Assembly: GCA_020632955.1 (NCBI GenBank)
Contig: JACKEO010000003.1
Coordinates: forward strand, 304,812-368,811
Direction of reading: 5' to 3'
DNA length: 64,000 nt
Source: Alphaproteobacteria bacterium
Lineage (GTDB): Bacteria > Myxococcota_A > UBA796 > GCA-2862545
The translations under genes were made by a program, and so were the position numbers. This document shows, one piece after another, positions 1 through 7,081 of this stretch. The notes under the pieces are model-generated. The model was not told the origin of the DNA, ran no database searches, and saw only the letters and a list, made by a program, of their open reading frames with translations. Within the stretch, counting starts at the first letter, position 1. Every line of letters starts with the position of its first letter.

Positions 1-495
1 GTGATGACGGTCAGCGCCCAGGTCGTGCCGAACGCGCTCTTCCGCGGGCAGCTGACCCGCTGGGTGGCGCGCGGCGTGCCGGGCATCACGGCGGTGGGCG
101 AGGACGTCGACATCCTGGTCGTGGGGCCGCGCCTGATCTGCGCCTACGCCTGGACGGTCACCGAGGACCAGTTCGCGCCCAACAGCAGCAAGGGTCGCCT
201 GAGCACCGCGGCGATCTGCCCGGACTGCGAGTGGGGCTTCGCGCTGCGTGGCAGCGGCCGCATCGACCTCGCGGGTCAGCAGCTCGGTCGTCCATCGCAG
301 TGCACCGGCCAGTTCGACGCGTACGGGGGCACGCCCGTGAGCTTCAACAACCGGCGCATGTACGGATCGCAGCGCTACGGCGGCGTGTTCATCGAGGACG
401 CCCAGGGCAGCCTGGTGCCGTACTCCTACGACGTGGTGCTCGAGAGCGGCACGGCCGACTGGAAGGTCATCCTGTACGCCAACCCGGTGCCCTGA
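1..495 (+). CDS. Hypothetical protein, probably 5'-truncated by the window edge
   Basis: The frame is open from the first base (GTG ATG) to a TGA at 493-495, so this is probably the C-terminal part of a longer gene; 164 residues are visible. The segment holds a CPDCEWGF motif near residue 73 and one more cysteine near residue 101. The rest is rich in Gly, Tyr, Val and small residues and reads like beta structure (for example RMYGSQRYGGVFIED). No catalytic motif, signal peptide or membrane helix is visible in this fragment. I do not recognise the family. The cysteine pair could bind metal or form a disulphide. Codon use matches the neighbours. Confidence 0.55.
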   Translation: MMTVSAQVVPNALFRGQLTRWVARGVPGITAVGEDVDILVVGPRLICAYAWTVTEDQFAPNSSKGRLSTAAICPDCEWGFALRGSGRIDLAGQQLGRPSQCTGQFDAYGGTPVSFNNRRMYGSQRYGGVFIEDAQGSLVPYSYDVVLESGTADWKVILYANPVP

Positions 496-546
496 GGTCC
501 ACCTCGCACCGGCACGTGTCAGCCGTCTGGTGACGGTGAAATCGGG

Positions 547-576
547 TTGACAATCGGGTCGGTCGTGAGACACTAT
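547..576 (+). promoter_or_regulatory. Sigma-70-type promoter upstream of the sigma factor gene
   Basis: A perfect -35 hexamer TTGACA (547-552) is followed after 18 nt by CACTAT (571-576), a reasonable -10 in this GC-rich DNA. It would give a leader of about 230 nt before the ATG at 812. The 496-811 gap holds no other feature I can support. Position and consensus are seen; activity is inferred. Confidence 0.5.
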
Positions 577-811
577 CGCGCCCGCGAACGCCCCTGTCGG
601 AGCCTCGCTGGTCCGTGCCGTCCGGCCGGCGACGCCCACAGCGTGCGGCACTGGCGCCCGTGGCGCCGCTCCGTCTCCCGAGCCATTCCGCGAGCCGACG
701 ACACCCAGCCCTCGCCGCATCCGGCGGGCTGTCCCACCCCTGCATGCCACACCCCAGCCCCGTCCGCGCCGCTGCCCAAGCTGCCCACCGGGGCCGAGGA
801 GCCAGTCTCAG

Positions 812-1810
812 ATGAGCTTCATCGACACGCGCAAGAGGACGTCCGAACGTCTCACCGCAGATCAAGAGAAGGACCTCGCCCGCAAGATCCGTGCGGCCGA
901 GGAGCGCGCTCGCGCCGCCATCGAAGGGCTCGACGTCGCGATGGCCATCCTGTCCAAGCGCCCGGATCGCGCGGAGCGCACCCGCGCTGGTGCCGTCGAC
1001 CGCCTCGAGCAGGCCGTCGAGTCCGTGTGGAAGTCGAGCAAGGAGCGTCCCGACCTCAAGGAGGCCGGTCGTCGTGCCAAGGGCGCCTGGGCCGAGGCCG
1101 AGGCCCTGCGCTGGACGCTGGCCATGAGCGGGCGTCGCATCGCCCACGGAGAGGCCCGCAAGCTCGCCGGCCCCTTCATGGACGAGGAGGACCTGGTCCA
1201 GGAGGGCTACATCGGCCTGCTCCGCGCGGCCAAGCGCTTCGATCCCGACCGCGACATCCGGTTCAGCACGTACGCCCGCTGGTGGGTCCGTGCGCAGATG
1301 ACGCGCGCCATCGACCACACCGGCCGCCCGGTGCGCCTGCCCGGCTGCGCCGTGGAGCAGACCCGCAACCTCCGCAAGGCGATCAAGCGCTTCGAGGCCT
1401 CGGGCCTGCAGTACGGCCTGTCGGATCTGGCCGACGAGGTGGGCATCGACAAGGAGCGCGCCGAGCTCCTCCTGTCGCAGGGCTCCACGATCTCGCTGGA
1501 GCAGCCGGTCGACGACGGCCCGCGGCCCCGCTCGCTGGAGCGCTTCCTGTCGGACGAGGACGCCATCCGTCCGGATGCCGACGCCATCCAGTCGCAGGAG
1601 CTGGGGCGCATGCAGGAGGCCTTCGACATGGTGCTCACCGAGCGCCACCGCTTCGTGCTCACGCGCCGCTACGGCCTGCGTGACGGCGAGTTCCGCACCC
1701 TGTCCGAGGTGGGCAAGGAGATGGGCCTGTCCCGCGAGCGCGTCCGCCAGATCGAGCGCGAGGCGCTCATCCGCCTCCGCGAGCAGAGCCAGATCCGCGA
1801 GGCGATGTAG
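812..1810 (+). CDS. RNA polymerase sigma-70 family factor (group 2-like)
   Basis: Primary-type alternative sigma factor that directs core RNA polymerase to promoters. Region 2 lies near residues 115-170, with the core-binding and -10 recognition pattern DEEDLVQEGYIGLLRAAKRF followed by FSTYARWWVRAQMTRAI. Region 3 follows RPVRLPG. The C-terminal helix-turn-helix of region 4 is TLSEVGKEMGLSRERVRQIE, typical for -35 contact. The N-terminal 110 residues are a charged helical extension without recognisable region 1.1. At 332 residues it is shorter than a housekeeping RpoD and fits a group 2 or RpoH-like factor; which of these cannot be settled by eye. GAGGAG sits about 9 nt before the ATG. It is preceded by a strong promoter and a long leader, so it may be regulated post-transcriptionally. 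Confidence 0.9.
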   Translation: MSFIDTRKRTSERLTADQEKDLARKIRAAEERARAAIEGLDVAMAILSKRPDRAERTRAGAVDRLEQAVESVWKSSKERPDLKEAGRRAKGAWAEAEALRWTLAMSGRRIAHGEARKLAGPFMDEEDLVQEGYIGLLRAAKRFDPDRDIRFSTYARWWVRAQMTRAIDHTGRPVRLPGCAVEQTRNLRKAIKRFEASGLQYGLSDLADEVGIDKERAELLLSQGSTISLEQPVDDGPRPRSLERFLSDEDAIRPDADAIQSQELGRMQEAFDMVLTERHRFVLTRRYGLRDGEFRTLSEVGKEMGLSRERVRQIEREALIRLREQSQIREAM

Positions 1811-1814
1811 CGCC

Positions 1815-2765
1815 TTGCGTGTCCACCTCCGGGGCGTCGGGCTGGCGCTCGCCCTCCAGGGCGCCTGCGACGCGCCCACGGCGCGTGTGGCGGACGAGAC
1901 GGGAGAGGACTCGGATCCGCCCGCGGCGCCCCCAGAGCGGCTGTCGTGCCCGCCGGAGGCCGCGCAGGCGGTGGCCGGCGCCGTGGTCACCGACCCACGG
2001 GTCACCGAGACCTCGGGGCTCGTCGCCAGCCGCACCCGCCCCGGGTCGTGGTGGCTCCACAACGACTCGGGCGACAAGCCCCGCGTGCTCGCCATCGGTG
2101 CCGACGGCGCCGTGGTGGCCGAGGTCACGTTGTCGGGCATGACCGCAGCCGACGTCGAGGACCTCACCTGGCTGCCGTCGGACGACGGGGACGTGCTGGT
2201 GCTGGGCGACATCGGCGACAACGCGCGCGCGCGCGTGGGGGTGTGGCTGGTGCAGACGCCGCCGCTGGATCCCGCCGCGGGCGACGTCACCGTGGAGGTG
2301 ACGCCGCGCACCCTGGTCTACGGCGACGATCTGCGGCACGACGCCGAGACCCTGCTGACCGACCCGCTCGACGGCGCCCTCTACGTGGTCTCCAAGGAAC
2401 TCATCGAGCCCGTCGCCACGCTCTACCGGGCCACGACGGGGGACGAGGCCGACGTCCTCGAGGTGGTCGCCACCGTCGACGTGGGCCGCCTGGGCGCGCC
2501 CGCCGCCACCTTCACGGGCGGCGACATCTCCCCGGACGGCCGCTGGATCGCCCTGCGCACCTACGACCGCGGCTGGGTCTTCCCGCGGCCCCGCGGCACC
2601 ACCGTGGCCGACGCGCTGCAGGCCGAGCCCTGCGTCCTCGACCTCCAGCCCCAGCGCCAGGGCGAGTCCCTCGCCTTCGACCCCCAGGGCCTCGGCCTCG
2701 CCACCCTCTCCGAAGGGGAGGGGCAGACCCTGTGGACCTACGTCTGGGGTGGGGTCGTCGAGTAG
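1815..2765 (+). CDS. Secreted/lipoprotein-like beta-propeller protein
   Basis: Encodes about 316 residues from a TTG at 1815, only 4 nt after the sigma factor stop, so the two are probably co-transcribed. The N-terminus (MRVHLRGVGLALALQGAC) is a short hydrophobic leader ending in a cysteine, an imperfect lipobox. The body has repeated propeller-like stretches: ETSGLVASRTRPGSWWLHND, then VEDLTWLPSDDGDVLVLGDI, then GGDISPDGRWIALRTYD. These resemble the family of extracytoplasmic proteins with the ETSGL...HNDSGD and DIGDN motifs. No catalytic function can be assigned. The TTG start is inferred because no ATG or GTG lies in frame between the preceding stop and the leader. Confidence 0.65.
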   Translation: MRVHLRGVGLALALQGACDAPTARVADETGEDSDPPAAPPERLSCPPEAAQAVAGAVVTDPRVTETSGLVASRTRPGSWWLHNDSGDKPRVLAIGADGAVVAEVTLSGMTAADVEDLTWLPSDDGDVLVLGDIGDNARARVGVWLVQTPPLDPAAGDVTVEVTPRTLVYGDDLRHDAETLLTDPLDGALYVVSKELIEPVATLYRATTGDEADVLEVVATVDVGRLGAPAATFTGGDISPDGRWIALRTYDRGWVFPRPRGTTVADALQAEPCVLDLQPQRQGESLAFDPQGLGLATLSEGEGQTLWTYVWGGVVE

Positions 2766-2773
2766 GGATCGTC

Positions 2774-2988
2774 AGCCGCCACAGAGGCACAGAGGCCACG
2801 GAGGGGTGCACAGAGCCAGATGCCTCTGTGTCTCCGCGTGCGGCGGGGCAACCCGTCGCCCACCGGACGTACGCCACGCCACGACAGCCCCAGCCCGTGT
2901 CCCGCGGAGCCGACCCAGGGAGCCAGAGAGGCTCATCCCCACCGCCCTCTGTGCCGGCCTCTGCGCCCTCTGTGCCTCTGTGGCGGCT
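2774..2988. repeat. CACAGAGG inverted-repeat element, copy 1
   Basis: An element of about 215 bp bounded by 42-nt inverted arms (2774-2815 and 2947-2988). The outer 22 nt of each arm are identical to those of copy 2 at 43801-44075 and carry reiterated CACAGAGG. The middle of the arms has diverged here. The interior shows no gene and does not resemble the interior of copy 2. It lies between the convergent 3' ends of the gene ending at 2765 and the NifH-like gene ending at 3006. Confidence 0.75.
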
Positions 2989-3005
2989 GCCGACAGACGA
3001 CCCCG

Positions 3006-3863
3006 CTACTTGGCCGACAACCGCGCCATCTGGTCTGCCCTCATCGGCCCGCGCATGACGTCGCGGACCTTGTCGCCCTCGAGGGGCTCGGGGATGGGGC
3101 AGGAGGCGGGGTCGAGGGACCAGACCTTCTCGGCCAGCTCGCGGATGGCCACGGCGACGGGGGAGTCGGGGGCGTACTCGAGCACCGACTTGCGGAAGAG
3201 CTCGGCCTCGCCCACGATCGGGTCGCGCGGGATGACCTGGAGGATGCGGGTGCCGATGGCGTCGGCGAAGCGCTGGATCGGGGCGAGATCGGCCTCGTTG
3301 GAGCGCAGGTTCACCACGAGCCCGGCGAGGCAGATGCCGTTGTCGGCGTAGCGGCGGCAGGCCTTCGCGATGTTGTTCGCGGCGTAGCAGGCCATCATCT
3401 CCTCGGAGAGGATGATGCAGACCTTGCTGCCGTGGGCCTTGCGCATCGGCGCGGCGAAGCCGCCGCAGACCACGTCGCCGAGCACGTCGAAGACGGCGGC
3501 GTCGTAGAGGGACTCGTCGACGATCTCGAGCTCGTCGAAGATCTCGAAGGACTTGGACACGGCGCGACCGCCGCAGCCCACGCCCGCCTCGGGACCGCCC
3601 GACTCGATGCACTCGATGTTCGGGTGGATGCCCTCCATGATGAGGTCCTCGGCCTCCAGATCCTCCGGGTCGATCTGGAAGGACTGGCCGATCACCGTGC
3701 GGAAGCGCTCCTGGTCCTTCACGAGGACGAGCGAGCTGTCGGCCTTCGGATCGCAGCCCACGTGCAGCAGCTTCCGGTCCGCGTGGGCCAGGTGGTAGCT
3801 GACGCCGGTGGCGATCGTGGACTTGCCGATGCCGCCCTTTCCGTAGAATGCGATGCGCTGCAT
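3006..3863 (-). CDS. NifH-like iron-sulfur ATPase (orphan, no NifDK)
   Basis: A 285-residue member of the NifH/BchL/CfbC family: homodimeric ATPases that pass electrons from one bridging [4Fe-4S] cluster to a partner reductase. P-loop GKGGIGKST (residues 8-16), GCDPKADSS (37-44) and both cluster cysteines are present: C97 in GVGCGGRAV and C133 in LGDVVCGGFAAP. The C-terminal part (VIPRDPIVGEAELFRKSVLE) is closer to NifH than to BchL. The start at 3863 is preferred over an in-frame upstream start at 3923 because GGAGG lies 8 nt before it. It follows tyrA on the same strand with a gap of about 100 bp. No nifD, nifK, nifE, nifB or Bch/Cfb partner is in the window, so the electron acceptor is unknown; nitrogen fixation cannot be inferred. 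Confidence 0.85.
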   Translation of the reverse strand: MQRIAFYGKGGIGKSTIATGVSYHLAHADRKLLHVGCDPKADSSLVLVKDQERFRTVIGQSFQIDPEDLEAEDLIMEGIHPNIECIESGGPEAGVGCGGRAVSKSFEIFDELEIVDESLYDAAVFDVLGDVVCGGFAAPMRKAHGSKVCIILSEEMMACYAANNIAKACRRYADNGICLAGLVVNLRSNEADLAPIQRFADAIGTRILQVIPRDPIVGEAELFRKSVLEYAPDSPVAVAIRELAEKVWSLDPASCPIPEPLEGDKVRDVMRGPMRADQMARLSAK

Positions 3864-3918
3864 GCGGGAGGCCTCCGCGACCTGGGGGAGCGGACAGGAA
3901 TCGCCTGCCCAGCCCCGC

Positions 3919-3924
3919 AGCATA
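3919..3924 (-). promoter_or_regulatory. Possible -10 element for the NifH-like gene
   Basis: On the minus strand, TATGCT at 3924-3919 lies 56 nt before the start. It fits the TA(T/G)NNT pattern seen before several other genes here. No convincing -35 is visible. Confidence 0.3.
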
Positions 3925-3967
3925 GCACACCGCCGCGTCGCGCCCCGGTCGGGGCGTCTGTTGCTGT

Positions 3968-5074
3968 CTACGGCCTCCCCGCGCGCTGGGCGACGTAGTC
4001 GCGCCCCCGCTCCATGAGCGCGACGAACCCGGGCTCGTCGCCGCGTCCCACCAGCTCCCGCACCCGCGTCACGGCGCGATCCAGGGCGTCGAGGGAGGTG
4101 CCGCCGTAGGCGTTCAGCGCCTGGATCTCGAAGTAGAGGTGCGGGTTCTCCTGCGCGACCCGCGCGCTCACGCCCAGCTGGGCGTCGAAGGTGGTGGAGG
4201 AGATCCTGGCGAGGAGCGGCAGGTCCTCGCCCGACGACGCCAGGGCCTCGACGAAGGCGAGGTTCAGGGCGTGCGAGAGGCCCAGCACGTAGGCGATGAG
4301 GCGATCGTGCGTGTCGAGGTCCATGTCGGCCTGCTCGGCCATGGTGGCGGCGAAGAGCTCCCGCGCGGCGCGCGTGGCCTCGGGCACGCCCACGTCCACG
4401 AAGAGCACGTGGCGGCCCGAGAGCAGGCTGGTGTCGGGTCCGAACATCGGGTGCACGGAGGTGACCTGCACCCCCGCGTCGCGGAGCGCGAGGAGCCCGC
4501 TGCGGAGGGGGGTCTTGAGCGAGCCGATGTCGAAGACCACGCCGGAGGGACCGCGCTCGGCGAGCGCGAGGAGGACCTCGTTCGTGGCCGCCAGCGGCGA
4601 CGCCACCACCACGAGGTCGTGGTCGAGGGGGAGGGCGCGCCAGTCGGCGACCCAGGGCAGGCCATCGGCCACGGGCGTCGGGTCGGCCACGGTCACGAGG
4701 TAGCCCTGCGCGGCGAGGAATCCGACGAACCAGCGTCCCATCTTGCCGGCGCCGCCGATCACCAGGGCCCGCTTGCCGGCGCCGCTGCCGGCCGAGGCCA
4801 CGCGGTCCTGCTCCTGGAGCGACAGCGAGGAGGTGATGAGCTCGATCATCAGGCGCTCGGCGAGCGCCTCGGGGGCGCCCAGCTCGCGCGCCACGCCGCG
4901 GGCGCGCTCGAGCACCACCTTCTCGCGGGCGAAGTCGCGCGTGCCGCGTCCGAGCTCGGCCTTGAGCCGGCCGATCTCCAGCGACAGCTCCGACCGTCGG
5001 GCGACCAGCTCGATGAGCTGACGGTCGAGCCCGGAGAGCTCGGTGCGAAGGCGGTCGAGATCCTCGCGGGCCAT
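3968..5074 (-). CDS. tyrA: Chorismate mutase-prephenate dehydrogenase (T-protein)
   Basis: Bifunctional enzyme of tyrosine synthesis: chorismate to prephenate, then NAD-dependent oxidative decarboxylation to 4-hydroxyphenylpyruvate. Residues 1-90 are an all-helical AroQ chorismate mutase (LRTELSGLDRQLIELVARRS, then LEIGRLKAELG). Residues 100-368 are the dehydrogenase, opening with the Rossmann motif VIGGAGKMGRWFVGFLA and containing TSVHPMFGPD and the helical dimerisation part with GLSHALNLAF. The length of 368 residues is almost the same as E. coli TyrA, and the fusion order is the same. GGAGG sits 5 nt before the ATG. The NifH-like gene follows on the same strand. Confidence 0.92.
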   Translation of the reverse strand: MAREDLDRLRTELSGLDRQLIELVARRSELSLEIGRLKAELGRGTRDFAREKVVLERARGVARELGAPEALAERLMIELITSSLSLQEQDRVASAGSGAGKRALVIGGAGKMGRWFVGFLAAQGYLVTVADPTPVADGLPWVADWRALPLDHDLVVVASPLAATNEVLLALAERGPSGVVFDIGSLKTPLRSGLLALRDAGVQVTSVHPMFGPDTSLLSGRHVLFVDVGVPEATRAARELFAATMAEQADMDLDTHDRLIAYVLGLSHALNLAFVEALASSGEDLPLLARISSTTFDAQLGVSARVAQENPHLYFEIQALNAYGGTSLDALDRAVTRVRELVGRGDEPGFVALMERGRDYVAQRAGRP

Positions 5075-5187
5075 GGGATCCTCCGGCTGCCCGCCTAGCT
5101 CGCTGGCGCCGGTGCCGGGCGGTGCGATCCGCTGCGGGCCGGGGTGGGGGGCGCGCGCTAGGTCGCTGGCCAGGTGCTGGAGGTCGG

Positions 5188-5505
5188 GTGGGCGACGTGA
5201 GGCTGTACCGGGCGGACGGACCAGCCGACGCCTACCTCCTGCGCCAGTGGCTCACCGAGCACGGCATCCGCTGTCGTGTGCAGGGCGAGGACCTGATGAG
5301 TCTCGCCGGGGGCATCCCCGTGCGGGACGCGCTGCCGAGTGTGTGGGTGGACGCGGCGGACGAGCCCGCAGCGCGCGACCTGCTCGCGCGCTGGAAGGGG
5401 CCGTCGCTGGTTCACCCCGCCTGGCGCTGCGCCGCCTGCGGCGAGGAGAACCCCGCCACCTTCCAGGTGTGCTGGAGCTGCGAGGCCGAGCGCGACGAGG
5501 GCTGA
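5188..5505 (+). CDS. DUF2007-like protein with RanBP2-type zinc finger
   Basis: About 105 residues. The N-terminal half (VRLYRADGPADAYLLRQWLT, EHGIRCRVQGEDL, VWVDAADEPAARDLLARW) matches the DUF2007 putative signal-transducing fold. The C-terminus holds WRCAACGEEN followed by PATFQVCWSC, which fits the RanBP2-type zinc ribbon spacing W-x-C-x2-C-x3-N-x6-C-x2-C exactly. GGAGG at 5179-5183 precedes two in-frame GTG codons, at 5188 (4 nt spacing) and 5197 (13 nt); the first is used here. It stands alone between a minus-strand gene start and a minus-strand gene end. Role unknown; the finger suggests binding of protein or RNA. Confidence 0.72.
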   Translation: MGDVRLYRADGPADAYLLRQWLTEHGIRCRVQGEDLMSLAGGIPVRDALPSVWVDAADEPAARDLLARWKGPSLVHPAWRCAACGEENPATFQVCWSCEAERDEG

Positions 5506-5521
5506 CGCGCGTGCGCTCGGC

Positions 5522-7081
5522 TCAGGCGCGGGTCGCGCTCCGACGCCGGCCTGCGAGGGCCGCCAGGGCCAGCAGCACGATGGCGCCGCTGGGGGGCAGG
5601 TGGCTGCACCCGCCGCCGCGGAGGCGGTCGCTGTCGCACAGGTCGCCGATGCCGTCGCCGTCCTCGTCCTCCTGGTCGGGATCGTAGAGGAGGGGACACA
5701 CGTCGCACGCATTGCCGATGCCGTCGGGACGCGGCTCGCCCGTCTGGGGGTCGCGGTCGTCGTCGAGCTGATCGGGGTCGGGCACGTCGGGGCAGAGGTC
5801 GCAGAGGTCGCCCACGCCGTCGGCGTCGGCGTCGAACTGCCGCGCGTCGAAGATGTCGGGGCAGACGTCGCAGGCGTCGCCGAAGCCATCGCCGTCACGG
5901 TCGAGCTGGTCGGGGTCGAAGGCGTCGGGGCAGATGTCGCACACGTCGCCCGTGCCGTCGGCGTCGCGATCCTCCTGCAGCTCGTTCGCGATGAGCGGGC
6001 AGTTGTCGCAGGCGTCGCCGAGCTCGTCGCCGTCGGTGTTCGTCTGGTCGGCCGTGGCCGGGCAGTCGCCGCCGGTCTGGCCGTTGTTGCAGACCAGCGG
6101 GCAGTTGTCGCAGTCGTCGCCGAGGCCGTCCTTGTCGGCGTCGAGCTGCTCGGTGTTCTGCACGTCGGGGCAGTTGTCGCAGGCGTTGCCCACCTCGTCG
6201 CCGTCGTCGTCGGGCTGCTCGAGCTCACCGCCGCGCGGGTTGAAGATGTCGACGCAGTTGTCGCACTCGTCGCCCACGCCGTCGCCGTCGCTGTCGATCT
6301 GGGTGATGCACCAGTCCTTGGTGCTGCCGTCGGGCATGTGCTCGGTGAAGGGGATGCTCCCCGCCGGGCAGGCGCGGCCGCTCTTCTCGGTGCGCGGGTC
6401 CTCGTTGTTCGGGCAGACGTCGCAGGCGTCGCCGAGCAGGTCCATGTCGGCGTCGGCGTTGTCCTCGTTGATCACCGACAGGTCGGGGACCCCCGAGACG
6501 AAGGGCTCGAGATCGGGCGGGCAGGTGTCGCACAGGTCGCCCACGCCGTCGCCCGCGCCGCCGTTCTCCTCGTCGACCTGCTCCGGGTTGAAGAGGTCCG
6601 GGCAGTTGTCGCAGTCGAGGTCGACCCGCAGGAAGGGCCCCGTCTCCTCGTCGGAGTTCTCGGGGTCCAGGTAGAGCTCGAGCGACCCGAAGGACAGGCC
6701 GTCGAAGTCGCCGTCGACCTCGTTGATCGAGATCGGGTAGCGACAGCCGAAGACCGCGTAGTCGTAGTAGAAGTCGGGCGTGGCAGGCGGCGGCAGGTTG
6801 CCGTTCGTGGCGTCCTGGATCGCCGCCGCGCAGAAGGGGTCCGACAGGTTGAAGCCCGCGGACTCCTCCACCGCCGAGATGCCGGGCGGGTTGGCGTCGG
6901 GGCCGTCGGTGAAGTCGGGCAGGGAGTCGCTCGCCTGCACCGGCTCGTTGAACCAGTTGGCCTCGTTGGGCAGCACGTTGCAGTTGAGGTCCTGGTAGGG
7001 ACGCGGCGGCAGCGTGAGCGGAGGACCGGCAGGGGCGGCGTGGGCGCCGCCGACCAGGAGCGTGAGCAGCGTGGCGATCAC
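5522..7081 (-). CDS. Thrombospondin type 3 repeat protein with MYXO-CTERM anchor
   Basis: A 519-residue exported protein. Its signal peptide MIATLLTLLVGGAHA is followed by an N-terminal domain of about 130 residues and then roughly ten calcium-binding TSP3 units of the type DxDGDGxGDxCDNCP (residues about 150-480). The last 30 residues are GGGCSHLPPSG, a hydrophobic helix and RRRSATRA, the MYXO-CTERM surface-sorting pattern with its cysteine. The GTG start overlaps the stop of the upstream OmpA gene (GTGA at 7078-7081), so the two are translationally coupled. TSP3 repeats usually form rigid calcium-dependent stalks, here likely projecting from the outer membrane. One repeat unit near residues 240-270 carries an insertion (MPDGSTKDWCITQ). 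Confidence 0.88.
   Translation of the reverse strand: MIATLLTLLVGGAHAAPAGPPLTLPPRPYQDLNCNVLPNEANWFNEPVQASDSLPDFTDGPDANPPGISAVEESAGFNLSDPFCAAAIQDATNGNLPPPATPDFYYDYAVFGCRYPISINEVDGDFDGLSFGSLELYLDPENSDEETGPFLRVDLDCDNCPDLFNPEQVDEENGGAGDGVGDLCDTCPPDLEPFVSGVPDLSVINEDNADADMDLLGDACDVCPNNEDPRTEKSGRACPAGSIPFTEHMPDGSTKDWCITQIDSDGDGVGDECDNCVDIFNPRGGELEQPDDDGDEVGNACDNCPDVQNTEQLDADKDGLGDDCDNCPLVCNNGQTGGDCPATADQTNTDGDELGDACDNCPLIANELQEDRDADGTGDVCDICPDAFDPDQLDRDGDGFGDACDVCPDIFDARQFDADADGVGDLCDLCPDVPDPDQLDDDRDPQTGEPRPDGIGNACDVCPLLYDPDQEDEDGDGIGDLCDSDRLRGGGCSHLPPSGAIVLLALAALAGRRRSATRA

Noticed and set aside
2223..2236. Alternating CG run as Z-DNA or phase-variable tract
   Set aside because: It is short, lies in a well-supported coding frame, and its length fits normal codon use for Ala/Arg.
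3006..3863. Evidence of nitrogen fixation
   Set aside because: Only a NifH-like protein is present; no NifDK, cofactor-assembly or regulatory nif genes are seen.
5640..6620. Regularly spaced short repeats resembling a CRISPR array
   Set aside because: The repeats are imperfect, in frame, and encode DxDGDGxGDxCDNCP calcium units of the TSP3 protein.
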